64,000 nucleotides of DNA, from the NCBI GenBank assembly GCA_950295325.1, contig OX485803.1:2664001-2728000 (forward strand), read 5' to 3'. This DNA is from Polytrichum commune. Taxonomy: Eukaryota > Streptophyta > Polytrichopsida > Polytrichales > Polytrichaceae. The position numbers and the translations under genes were made by a program. Every line of letters starts with the position of its first letter. The first letter of the stretch is position 1. This document shows, in pieces, positions 42,618 through 52,304 of this stretch. The notes below the pieces were generated by a model. It saw only the letters and a list, made by a program, of their open reading frames with translations. It was not told where the DNA came from and did no database searches.

Positions 42618-43109
42618 CTACAAGCATATTGTTCTAAAATCAACGGGGTTAAAATACAAAGGATTTCGGTCTATGAAATCAGGTATAAAAGGTGTGGCCC
42701 TTAGGTTCGGTTTTCCAAACACAAATTTATACTCTGTGCTAGACAACTTAGTCCCTTGCCATGTTCCGTCAACAGGGGGTACTACTTCTGACGTTACGTG
42801 CTTCAATCTTCCGTAAACAGAAAACAAGAACCTAAGGGATAAAGGTAAGACAGGGGAATTGTTGTCAACAATTACTCGTCTGTATCCCTTCCCGTTGTTC
42901 CAAATGCGATTAGTAATGTCCCGTTGTAAATCTAAAGGTAATGCTACAAACGAGTCAATAAACTCTTTGGGTAAGGCTACATCAGGAGTTATGTAGATTC
43001 CGTTCCCGTGATAACTGAAGCGGAAAAATCTATATAAAGCTGAGAATAGATATCCCCCTGAATAAATTTTGTGTTTGGCAGAGTCCGAGACTTGCCAACA
43101 CCACTCCAT
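42618..43109 (-). CDS. ORF-b: pre-gag ORF ending in UAG in frame with gag-pol (163 aa)
   Basis: Starts at an ATG (43109) preceded by an in-frame stop 21 nt upstream. No domain is recognised; it is rich in aromatic residues and looks globular. Its stop is a UAG at 42620-42618, and the gag-pol frame continues immediately after it without a frame change. The next gag-pol ATG lies about 480 nt downstream at 42140. A readthrough product would therefore be ORF-b fused to gag-pol. Splicing or internal initiation are alternatives. Confidence 0.65.
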   Translation of the reverse strand: MEWCWQVSDSAKHKIYSGGYLFSALYRFFRFSYHGNGIYITPDVALPKEFIDSFVALPLDLQRDITNRIWNNGKGYRRVIVDNNSPVLPLSLRFLFSVYGRLKHVTSEVVPPVDGTWQGTKLSSTEYKFVFGKPNLRATPFIPDFIDRNPLYFNPVDFRTICL

Positions 43110-43123
43110 CAGTTTGACAGGGC

Positions 43124-43594
43124 CTAACTAGAACAATAACGACATTGAGTTGTGTCGATGGTTCTAGGTTTCCCGTTTGACTCATTCAAATCATCTCTGT
43201 AATATCCTCTACGGTGTTTGGGTCGAACTCTAATTGGATCACTCGACACACTGATTCCCTCTCTAAAGTCTTTCGCTTTCCCTCGCTGAATTTGGTACCA
43301 CAGTGCTTCTGCACCTGGAAGATTATCCTCTCGGTATTTATCTCTCTTTAATCTCTCCGACGTGTTATACACGTAATGCTCTAATCTAGTGAGTCTATCG
43401 GTAAAGATACTCAAAAGTTCATAAATTCGGTTGTCCACTCTCACAATGGGTTCTTGCACTAGACAAACTTTGTAAGGTCCAGGAGAAAGGGTAGGATTAG
43501 AGATAGATGGGCAACGTTGATTTTGACTTTCCGTCACCTGCACCTTATTCCCAGTTCTACGACCCCTAAACCTCCATTTGTTTTGTGGGTTCAT
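43124..43594 (-). CDS. ORF-a: small pre-gag ORF of the retrotransposon (156 aa)
   Basis: This is the first ORF after the PBS, with an ATG start at 43594. The N terminus is basic (RFRGRRTG near residues 8-15) and the middle holds a helical stretch around EHYVYNTSERLKRDKYRED. The C terminus ends with a Cys pair, C-x2-C. I recognise no domain. It lies 67 nt after the PBS, ahead of gag and in a different frame from ORF-b, with 14 nt between its stop and the ORF-b ATG. It could be an accessory protein, a leader ORF, or an exon. The intact frame in a young element suggests use. Confidence 0.6.
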   Translation of the reverse strand: MNPQNKWRFRGRRTGNKVQVTESQNQRCPSISNPTLSPGPYKVCLVQEPIVRVDNRIYELLSIFTDRLTRLEHYVYNTSERLKRDKYREDNLPGAEALWYQIQRGKAKDFREGISVSSDPIRVRPKHRRGYYRDDLNESNGKPRTIDTTQCRYCSS

Positions 43595-43661
43595 TGTGAT
43601 TGACGCTGACCATTTGTTATTACGTTCCTTTCCAATTTAACCTTAAAAGACGACCACAGCC

Positions 43662-43680
43662 TTCCCCGGCAGCGGCGCCA
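43662..43680 (-). promoter_or_regulatory. Primer binding site, tRNA-Asp type
   Basis: Three bases inside the 5' LTR the minus strand reads TGGCGCCGCTGCCGGGGAA. It complements the 3' end of a plant tRNA-Asp with one difference from the angiosperm form as I recall it (C for T at the ninth base). Athila/Tat elements commonly use tRNA-Asp. A decayed version of the same site lies at 46234-46251. Confidence 0.85.
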
Positions 43681-43683
43681 AAA

Positions 43684-45420
43684 TGTAGTAAGTTTTTTGC
43701 TATGACTTAAAAACAACAAACCCGGGGAACAAGGTCTCCAGGAAGACTGAGCTAGTGTCTATAAGGGTTAATGTCACATTGGATTAAGGTTCACAATAAC
43801 ATTTTAGGGTAATTTTCCTTCTTGACTCTCTTTCCTCTTAATTTATCCCATCCTTTCTCTTCTTTATTAGTTCTTATGTGATGATTCGGTAGTGAGTGTT
43901 GTCTGTCCTATCTTTCAGGTGGGTACTATCACTCTAAGGTTCGACCTATTTCCGTCGTGATTAATTTTGGTCTATAGTCTCATGAATTTCGTAACATTGG
44001 TCTATTGTCTTTGAGTATCCGGTCCATAGTCATCCAATGGATTTTCATCCTATTGGGGTTAGTATCATTTGATTTCCATAAAACAACATCACAAGATCTT
44101 CAATTCAAACTCAAATTATCTCATTCCGTACAATGAATTAGTTGATTGTTTTATTCGCATTAATCTTCATTTAAGAACTTATCTCAATCATGAACCATTT
44201 TCCATTCCAATTTGGCTTGCAATCTCTGCACATTCCAAGATAGAATAACAACACAAGACTATATTCCACGTTAGCTCTGAGCTTTAGGTATCAAAGTATT
44301 ATTCCATCCAATCAACTATGTGATCTCAGTCACTTCTACTTCAACTCATTATCTTAACATTGCAATGTCATCTCACATGCTCAGTAATAATGACCACTTT
44401 CTCTCTCAGCCTGCATTCCTATCATATCAAGGTTAACCTATCTGCATCCTCATCATTCAACAACACTCTTGCCCACATTGAACCTAATTGATGAGTCTGT
44501 CCTCACTTTTCCAAAGCATTGTGCATCCCTGCGTGTTTCCTTCTCTGTCTCTTCCACTTTCCTTTCTCGCTTATCGCTAACCCTCATTGTCCTGACTATA
44601 GTCTTTCGCGGCTCTCTACACTCACGCTAAGGTTCAACTCTGCGACATTATCTCTCTCTCTGCATAGATTTTGATCGTGCCTGGTTTTCGATAACGCTAA
44701 TTAATGTCGTCTCTCCGCATTACTCTCAGTCCTTGCCTCTTCTGTAGTGCTCTGATTGACTATAGTCCTATCGCTCTTACAACATCGTATTCTTCCTTTC
44801 ATTGCTTATTTCATCTTCGCTTTGTTTCCTCAAACTTTTGTTATTTTCGTATATTCCTTCCTCGATGTGTCTCCTCACATTCCAAGATACTTTCACTCCT
44901 GCTTTCTCTATCACATTACTTCCCTCTTCACACAATCAATTACTTAATTTCCATCAACCACACTGCGACTTCCATCTCTCGCTTACATTCTCACTCTCTT
45001 ACTCGCTTCAATCATTTCATGCACATCCTGACATTGTTTTCATACCCTTGTATACTCCGCAACATAACTTAATTACTTTCAAATTGATTACAGTATCCAA
45101 ACTTCACTCTATCACAGAGTTGAAGCAAAGTTGTTCACTCGGCATTTGGCCGATTCCTACATATTTCTCGCTTCTCAGCGACTACTCTAGACTATAGCCT
45201 GAATACACTCTTTGATAATGGCCTGCCTTCTTTCTTGGTCGATAGTCTCTTATCGTCTTCCTCCCTCAGGCGGTTACAACTTCTTCCCGAGGTCTTTTGG
45301 TTTCTAAAACGACTGTAAAAGTCCTTTCGTCTGACTATAGTCCGATTTTAACATCCATCTATCCAAAAACTTGGTTCAAAAAGCCTACATTTAGACTATA
45401 GCCAAAAAATCCGCTCTACA
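43684..45420 (-). repeat. 5' LTR (1737 bp)
   Basis: On the minus strand it begins TGTAGAGCGG and ends ACTTACTACA, with terminal TG...CA inside a TGTAG/CTACA inverted repeat. It matches 31078-32814 except at two positions near the U3 start. Exact GACTATAGTC palindromes lie at 45333-45342, 44758-44767 and 44594-44603. The small frames inside it (such as 44704-45072) also occur in the other LTR simply because LTRs are duplicated; none looks like a protein. Confidence 0.97.
45190..45403. promoter_or_regulatory. Cluster of three CTATAG palindromes near the U3 start of the 5' LTR
   Basis: GACTATAGCC at 45394-45403, GACTATAGTC at 45333-45342 and GACTATAGCC at 45190-45199 lie within the first 230 bases of the LTR in transcription order, where enhancer elements are expected. 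The same trio is at 32584-32797 in the other LTR. The binding partner is unknown. Confidence 0.5.
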
Positions 45421-45425
45421 ATTGG

Positions 45426-46254
45426 GATTCATCTTTTTCCAGGTTCTTGTTCTAAAGGGAGAAAGCTACCTTAGTATTTTTTGTGAAATTTGTGTCATGG
45501 AGCAAATACAAATACAAAAACAAAACAAAAAAACACTATCCCCAATGATTTTTCCTTCTCTCTCCTCCAAGGTAAAGTAATCTTATTTATTATGGATACT
45601 TTGGTGGATTTAGGAACTTAGAGTAATCCAATTTATGTTACGATTATCTTGTTGGAATAGTAAAACTATAGTGGATTCAAAAGCCATGAAAATTTGAATA
45701 CTTTGATTATATCTCAATTTCCTACAGATTTTTTAAGTGAAAAGTTTCCATGACCCAACATGGGCATCCATTTGTGCTACCCATACTGGCTACGGGCCAC
45801 CTTGTGCATAGGATAGTGTGTTTCTCTAAATACCTATTATGAACTTGCCTAACACCTCGTGATTGTGAGAATGTGGAATTGCTAGTTTCACGCCATGCTT
45901 GCTTCCAATGTCTTGTATGATAAAGAGTTCATTGGATTGTAAAATTGGCAAATTTATGGCTTACCTATGTTGGAGCTCCACTCATGTGTTTATGTCATGG
46001 TGTGCTACATAATGAACTTGCTATGTGTGCACATAAGTCGTGTATAGGCAGGAATAGGGATAGGTACATGTGGCGGTCGATTAAATCAATTCCTGCTAAT
46101 ATAATTCTTATCTATGTTCTTATACCCTCTACACTTCCATCTTTTTTTTTTACGATTATTGTGAATAATTTGAAACCTATCATATGCTATTAAAATATTT
46201 TTAAATTCTAATCTTACAAAACGATCACAACCATCCCCGGCAGCGGAGCCTAAA
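45426..46254 (-). mobile_element. Internal remnant of an older related gypsy element
   Basis: This lies between the young element's right TSD and a decayed PBS (46234-46251). The last 50 bases match the young element's leader in order and wording (a CGATCACAACCAT stretch versus CGACCACAGCCTT, then the PBS). No gag or pol sequence is legible in the rest, so only the right end is firmly assigned. Confidence 0.5.
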
Positions 46255-48342
46255 TGTAGTTGGGTTTTTGCTTCCACTTAAACTAACCCAAGGAAAACAA
46301 CTCAAAGTACAAGGTCTGACAAGAATTAAGCTAGCGTCTATAAGGATAAATGTCACATTGGATTAAGATTTTTAACAACAGTCTATGTCTTTTACTCTTT
46401 TATTCCTTCGTAATAAAGCTTAATTCACACTCTTATGGCTCATTGGTGTTAGTCGTGTGTGATTTTGTCTCATATAGGTGGACTCCTATCACTCTAATTG
46501 CATTCACTATGTTAATTATGAAATTCAAAAGCTTGGCAAATAGTCAATGGCTCATAGTCAAGACAAAGTTTTCTTTTGAATAACTACATAGTCTTTAATT
46601 GCCATGAAATATGCTTGCCATAATCTCAAAGTTAAGTTCTTTTAATCGACTTATAACCATCTTGCAAATCCTCATAATTGAATCACCACCTTCATCTTCT
46701 AATGTACCTGACAACTTGTCTCAAGAATCACCCATGCAAGCTAACATAATAGCAACACATCAACAATATAGGCTATAACCTTTGTTTATACGATTCTAGC
46801 CTAATTTTAGTCAATCAAACAATCTTCGTCGGTCACAAACTTACTTCAACGTGGTAAAATCTTTCTTCTACTAAGGTAACGTCCTTGGCAACCTATAGCA
46901 TGCCCAAAGTAACTTTATGTCTCATCCTCTCTGCATGTGAATTCACTACATGTTATGACAAGGTACAATATTCCTACTAGGCTATATCCTAGTAATTTTC
47001 CTATCCTCTGGTAACGACTTTCATTCACTTTACTATCTTTCAACCTAGGGCTTGGCTATGGCCTATTACCCTCGTTGACATAAACTTTGCCCGTCCTAGA
47101 CATTACTAAGTTCTATCACCCTCACTAGACTATCGACTTTACCTCTCTTGGTGGGAGTTAATTTCCTCTCGACCTTTCACTGGTCATGCCAATATTTAAT
47201 CTCTATAAGGCTATTTCCCTTCTTGAGTTGAATGATTCTTCATCTTAAGCTTCCCAACTAACTTCCTTGGTTTTCATACAATGTCGCCCTTCTTAGGAAA
47301 AAAACCTCCTCATTCCCTCTCACATGCTATCATCTTTTTACATGCCATTTGTTTTTTACTCATTTCTTCTCTCAAACTAGGAGGTGCATTCCCTCATTGC
47401 TTGCCTCTCAAACTTAACTCATTACTCATGCTTGTTGCCCATAAATTTATCTAAGTTATTCTAAGTCTTGAAGAGTTGTTTATTCCTTCCTCTCATTGGA
47501 GTCAGTTGCTCCTCTTGGATTCTACTAACTCCTAACCTTCTACGTTTTAACCCGCTCACGATAATGCTCAAAGGCTATCGCCTCAAAATTAGACACTCTC
47601 ACAACCTTTCATCTTTCTTGCTCTCACTAACGTACAAAACCTTTTTGAACAATTGCACTCTTGATAACACTCTTAACCACAACATTGGTTGACATCATGT
47701 CTTATCATACTCTACTATGCCAATTTTTCACTTATACTCATTCTTCTTTGGCCTATCGCCGACACTTACCCTCTTACACTCAGCTATGATTATCCCAATT
47801 GTTGATTAATTGGCTCTAAATCCTCATAGTTTCTTGGTCCATACTCAAAGCAATATCCATTATTCTCCCACATACAACCTCTTTCCGATACTTCAAAATT
47901 TACACAACTAGTAATCAATATGCCACTTCAAACACATCGAGAGAATTGCCCATCAAAACTATTCATTCACTCTTAATATCAAAGTTGTCAAGAAGTTTTA
48001 GAGTCCGAATCACTTGGCTTTCTTTGCCTAATTCTTATGTCCTCAAGCATCTCACTTAGGACTAGTCTAATATCTATGCACCCAAACTCTCTTTCAAAGT
48101 TTTGGTGATGCAACAACCTATTGCTTCTACTTGAAGACTATGCCAAATTTCTATATATGCAAATAGCTTGCTTCTTCCTTTGGCTGACCTTCTCCTTATT
48201 GAGTCAAGAGGAAGGAGAAGGTGGTTACAAGCCTTCTATTCATATTATGGATAATATTCTAACTACCAAACACTAGATGAAAGCCATCAAAATTTGAGAA
48301 TTGCCCACTTCAACCGGCCTATGGCCAAAAAAGTGGTTGACA
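46255..48342 (-). repeat. Decayed LTR of an older relative of the young gypsy element
   Basis: It starts TGTAGTTGGGTTTTTGCT beside a decayed PBS and shares ordered landmarks with the young LTR. These are the CTATAAGG..AATGTCACATTGGATTAAG stretch at the PBS side, a TATCACTCTAA stretch near 46490, a GGCGGTTACAA-like stretch near 48220 (read here as GGTGGTTACAA), and a GCC-AAAAAA..TTGACA end near 48320-48342. It is about 2.1 kb, longer than the young 1737 bp LTR and much diverged. Its partner LTR was not found on the left side of the young insertion. Confidence 0.7.
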
Positions 48343-49591
48343 ACATGGCTCCAAGAGCGGACATAAAGAAGACATGTATTTTAAAGGGTTTCGACTGCAT
48401 TCTCAACAACAATCAACATGATTGCGGGAGGGGGGGGGGGGGGGGGGGGGACTTACATAACCATTTCATGAGCACGAGATCTTCACTTCGATAATGAACA
48501 AGATATTCATGGGAACTTGAAAAGTATGAGGAAAGTGGCTATGACCTTGATTTGGATTTACTAACTAGCTCATACTAATCGCATGTCGTAAGGTGGATAT
48601 AAGGAGAGCAATGAAAACAAGCCAATTCAGCATGAAGGAGTGGCTTGACATTTGTGCAATATTTTCTAGACATGAAGTAGAGGAACTTGATGAGGAATGC
48701 AAGTTGTTGTGTGATTTTATTCCATGTAAATAATCAATTACATTTTCTCAAAGAGTCGAGTAAGTCCAACCCCTGGGTGTACACTAAAAGTCTCCCTAAT
48801 CCGAGCATCAATATCCTACTCTGCATACGAATGCACATACATGAATATTGTTATGTGCCGGCCCTACCAAACTTCAACAACTATTTTGGGCTCAGGCCAA
48901 TGTGGAGGTGACACGTGGCAAACTGACTCTATTTTAATAACATTTTGTTGGGATGGACTGAGAACCAAGAATGGAATCTTACAGTACGCACCAAAGCTGA
49001 CGATCCGACTCTAACGCAAGTACTTTAGCTACAAACATGGGGGGAATGTTGATGTGGCTCAAGGGTGTCAAAATATTCTTTGCTTTATGGTAGTTTAGGG
49101 TTTTTATTATAAGAAAGTATTATAATTTTTACACGGAAGGCAGAAAGCCAACTAATGAATCTAAGAATCAAGAAGACGCACCCACTTGAATGAAGTCGAG
49201 GCATGGCCCTTCAAAAACGTGCCACACTGACACGGAAGTAGAGAGAGAGAGATAAAGGCCTCCCTTCACTCGACCCTACCTAGGAGCATATCACACGTTG
49301 TACACCAAATGCTAACTAACAATAAAGGGGTGCTAAATTGGGTAACATTAGTTTGGAGGGGAGGTACAGTCATGGCTCTATAAATGTTACAGGTCGGGAG
49401 TAGCAAAAAGCTAACATAGATAGAATTATAACAAGTAACACTTGTAGGATTCATACCGATGATTAATAACATTTATAGAAATAACACTTAAGATTTCCAA
49501 AAATGAAAGTACAAATGATAATATGTAATTCAACTAAACCAATTGGAATAAATAATTTGTATATAGTAGTAACTTGATGAGATTCTTCCAA
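48343..49591. other. No gene seen
   Basis: Apart from the G run and repeat fragment at 48427-48590 there is only unrecognised sequence. Confidence 0.4.
48427..48590 (-). repeat. G21 run beside a dispersed-repeat fragment
   Basis: A run of 21 G (about 48430-48450) is followed by an inverted fragment of the ~350 bp repeat (reverse complement has AAATCCAAATCAAGGTCATA). Length may vary between individuals or be an assembly estimate. Confidence 0.6.
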
Positions 49592-50068
49592 CTAGACTAA
49601 CCGGAAGAAAGAGTCTACAGTAGTTTGACGAGAAGCTTCCAAATGATGAGATGAAACTTCCTTCTGGAGTCCTTGAATGCTCTTCATGTGTGATAGGGCA
49701 TCATTTGGTCTTTGTTCAAAGTATTTCTTCAAAGTCTCTAGAGAATGCTCAGCAACACTCAATCCTACAACTTCTTCTACCACATCAACCATAACCTCAT
49801 CAACATCAATTCCTTGATGTTTTGAGGAATACATATCCAAAAACTCTTCATTGGTAGGTTCATAAGGGTTGTTTAAATCAAACTCCGTCTCATAATTAAG
49901 GTATTCATGAGCATTCATCACGTCACCTACCTCACTATTAGATGACAAAGACGTCAGTTGATGAAGTAGAGTAGCAACTTCATCAACCTCTACCAAGCGC
50001 CTAACTTCCTTTATCTCCCTCTCAATAGAGATCGAAAGAACACTTAACATTGAAAAATGCTCTATCAA
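49592..50068 (-). pseudogene. pogo/Tigger-like transposase C-terminal remnant
   Basis: The 158-codon frame has no upstream ATG. It ends with a pattern typical of pogo/Tigger (Tc1/mariner superfamily) transposase tails: an acidic stretch, then SLETLKKYFEQ, then a helix with LQKE, and finally QTTVDSFF close to the C terminus. The catalytic DDE core is not visible upstream, so the copy is truncated. The acidic middle (DVDEVMVDVVEEVV) also fits. A host gene with a similar C-terminal helix is the main alternative. Confidence 0.5.
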
Positions 50069-51148
50069 GTACCATAAGCCCCAACTAGCAAACTAGCACC
50101 CAACTCCCAAACCTTCTTTGTCTACCATCTCCTCTCCCAAATTGCTTGAAAGTGCACAAGGAGGAAGGATCTCTAAATAAGAGAGAATATTTTACTTGTT
50201 CACAAAGAATATGGGATAAGTGTGATTACATGTTTAAAATGTATGCTCTCATATATTATTACCTTGGTTTTCTCAAAATTAACACTTATAGAGGTGCAAT
50301 TAAGAAAGAAGGGAACAAAGAATGTTATAACACTTAACACATAACACTCATTGGTCTTACCAATTGTGTTTTTGTAGGGGAGTAAAATTTTCTTAACATA
50401 TATGAAATTATAACGTTTATAGGGGTAACACTTATAGAGTCATGACTATAGTCTCATTGTGTGTTTCACATGTCCACTCTACATGAGCTTCATAAAATGT
50501 GGGCCCCGTGGTCACAATTAAATATCTTACAATCAAATACATAAAGGCTTTACCTAGAAATGAATGAAAGTAAGATTCTATTTGGTCAAAGGTTGTGAGG
50601 TATTGATAGTTGATTCCCCTTATAAAGGAGTTGAAAGTCGGGCTGCAACATACTTGAGCTATTCCGGCCCGGGAGGGATTTCCAGACCCCGCCAATGGGA
50701 CGATAACGGTCAGGCCTGATGCGTGGCTCCAACTCATGGACCAAAGTTAACATTGTTCCGTTACGGGGCATTGTATGAAGAACCAATGAACATGCTCTAA
50801 AACCCATCATCTTAGCAAAAAAAAAAAACCTCTTGAACCATATTTTCACAGTGTGAGTTCACACAACGAGTTGGATACAATGGTTTGCAAGCCTCAAAAG
50901 TACATGAATTCTAATGCGCCTTCCCACATGTTGGGTATGATGTGAATAAGCTGCCACATCATCAAATGTTGAGTGCTTTTCTGAGACCACGCTCTTGTTT
51001 AAAATTCCATCTCTTAACCACAAAGAGTTTCATTTCCAAATGTATTGCAAAGATGACAACTTTTGGTTAACAACCGACTTGTGAATGTCATCGGTCTAAA
51101 ACCCTTGACTCCACAATAGAGGGGTGGAAAATTGAAGCAACAAATATA
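50069..51148. other. No gene recognised; GC-rich island
   Basis: An exact GACTATAGTC occurs alone at 50444-50453. A GC-rich patch at about 50620-50740 contrasts with its surroundings and lies in an 87-codon minus frame (50849-50586) that I cannot assign. It may be an unrelated insertion. Confidence 0.35.
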
Positions 51149-51389
51149 TGAACCATATGGCGGGACACCGGTGTCCCATAATATATCACGGGTTCTCAAA
51201 AAAGAACCCGTGTTGACGTCAAAAATGGTCGGTTGAAGGCAATCAAAGTGACGTTGAGCTTATCTCGACATCTTGTACACGCTCTGATGTTTGAAGTTGG
51301 TTTTGATTTTCGATCACTGACAACCACAAAACCAATCATTAAGTAGGCTCCGATCTATTTGAGACACCAATGTCCAGCCATAAGGTTCA
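51149..51389. mobile_element. 241 bp TIR element, family D copy 2
   Basis: The ends TGAACCATATGGCGGGACAC and (inverted) GTCCAGCCATAAGGTTCA form the TIR. It is flanked by TA on both sides, so a TA duplication is possible, though the 28529 copy does not show it. Confidence 0.7.
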
Positions 51390-51636
51390 TATCGCAGTAA
51401 TAAACTCTCGTGCCTACATAGGTTTCTAAAGAGTTCCAACATCTTGCGTTGTAACCCACTACAGAGATCTACAACGTGTCTGGTCTCGGTGCACCTTCTG
51501 ATTGCAACAACATGATTTCTTTCACCAAGAGATAAGAAGTGATATGTTTCTCACCAACTTGTGGAATGTGAAAGAAGATTTAGTTATGGCTTGAATATAG
51601 TTAGGTTGCAATACCAGTTGATAGATAACGGACGTA

Positions 51637-51730
51637 GGCTGGGACGAACCAACCCGTACACTGGTTCCTTGGACGCAAGGGTTTAGGCATCCAACAATGA
51701 ACGAGTGTATGGGTTGGTGCGCCCAAATCA
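51637..51730. mobile_element. hAT-like 94 bp mini-element, copy 2
   Basis: It is flanked by [CT]GGACGTA (51629-51636 and 51731-51738), an 8 bp duplication with one mismatch at the first base. It matches copy 1 over nearly its whole length although it lies 30 kb away in unrelated sequence. Confidence 0.7.
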
Positions 51731-51884
51731 TGGACGTAATACCTTTGTGTTAGATACACAACACATTTCTATTGGCGGCTAAACCAATAGGAATCACCCA
51801 TGCCTTGGGGTTAAACCCTGCGAAATTAAGGGCAAGGTTCTCGGTAGACTACGTGGGCTCGGTAGTTGCTAACTTGCTACCTAA

Positions 51885-52301
51885 GAGCGTCCCCAGCAGC
51901 CTCGCCATAGGGCATGCCAACGCCAAAAATGGGGCATCCCGGGTTCTTAGGTGGCGGTACCGGCATAAATTGAGCCCCACCAATGTCCGGTCCGGCATAA
52001 TTTAGAAGCGGCCCGGGTATAGTAAAGGCCTTCCAACGCCATAAATGGTTCATATGGCGACCCTCCTCCGGCCCGCCAAGAGATTACTTTAATATCAGAT
52101 ACTCCGATATCCTACTTTATCCCATGTCAGATAATAGGTGTCGTTGTCTTATTGATTGCTTCCTAATTATACCGGGGGTATGCCTAGGCTTTGGTGGGCT
52201 CTGACTCAAGATGAGCTGCCCCGCCCAAGATGGAGGGCTCCTAAACACCATATAATATATTATTTTTGGCGGGTTGCTTACTATCTCTCCTGGGGATGCT
52301 C
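51885..52301. mobile_element. 417 bp MITE, TIR GAGCGTCCCCAG, TSD TAA
   Basis: The left end GAGCGTCCCCAGCAG and right end CTCCTGGGGATGCTC are inverted, flanked by TAA at 51882-51884 and 52302-52304. The interior is richer in G and C than its surroundings. The TAA duplication fits PIF/Harbinger-like elements. Confidence 0.75.
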
Positions 52302-52304
52302 TAA

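Larger units (their letters stand above)
31078..45420 (-). mobile_element. Complete, young Ty3/gypsy LTR retrotransposon (Athila/Tat-like)
   Basis: The 14.3 kb element is flanked by a perfect 5 bp target duplication ATTGG (31073-31077 and 45421-45425). Order on the minus strand: 5' LTR, PBS, ORF-a, ORF-b, UAG, gag-pol, an 860 bp spacer, ORF-c, UAG, ORF-d, PPT, 3' LTR. The tRNA-Asp-like PBS, the absence of a chromodomain after integrase, and extra ORFs outside gag-pol suggest the Athila/Tat side of plant gypsy elements. The two LTRs differ at only two positions by eye, and every catalytic motif is intact, so the insertion is recent. Lineage placement needs a reverse-transcriptase tree. Confidence 0.95.

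Noticed and set aside
50444-50453. Exact GACTATAGTC outside the retrotransposon as part of the motif series
   Set aside because: It is a single isolated copy with no near copies around it; one chance or remnant occurrence cannot be interpreted.
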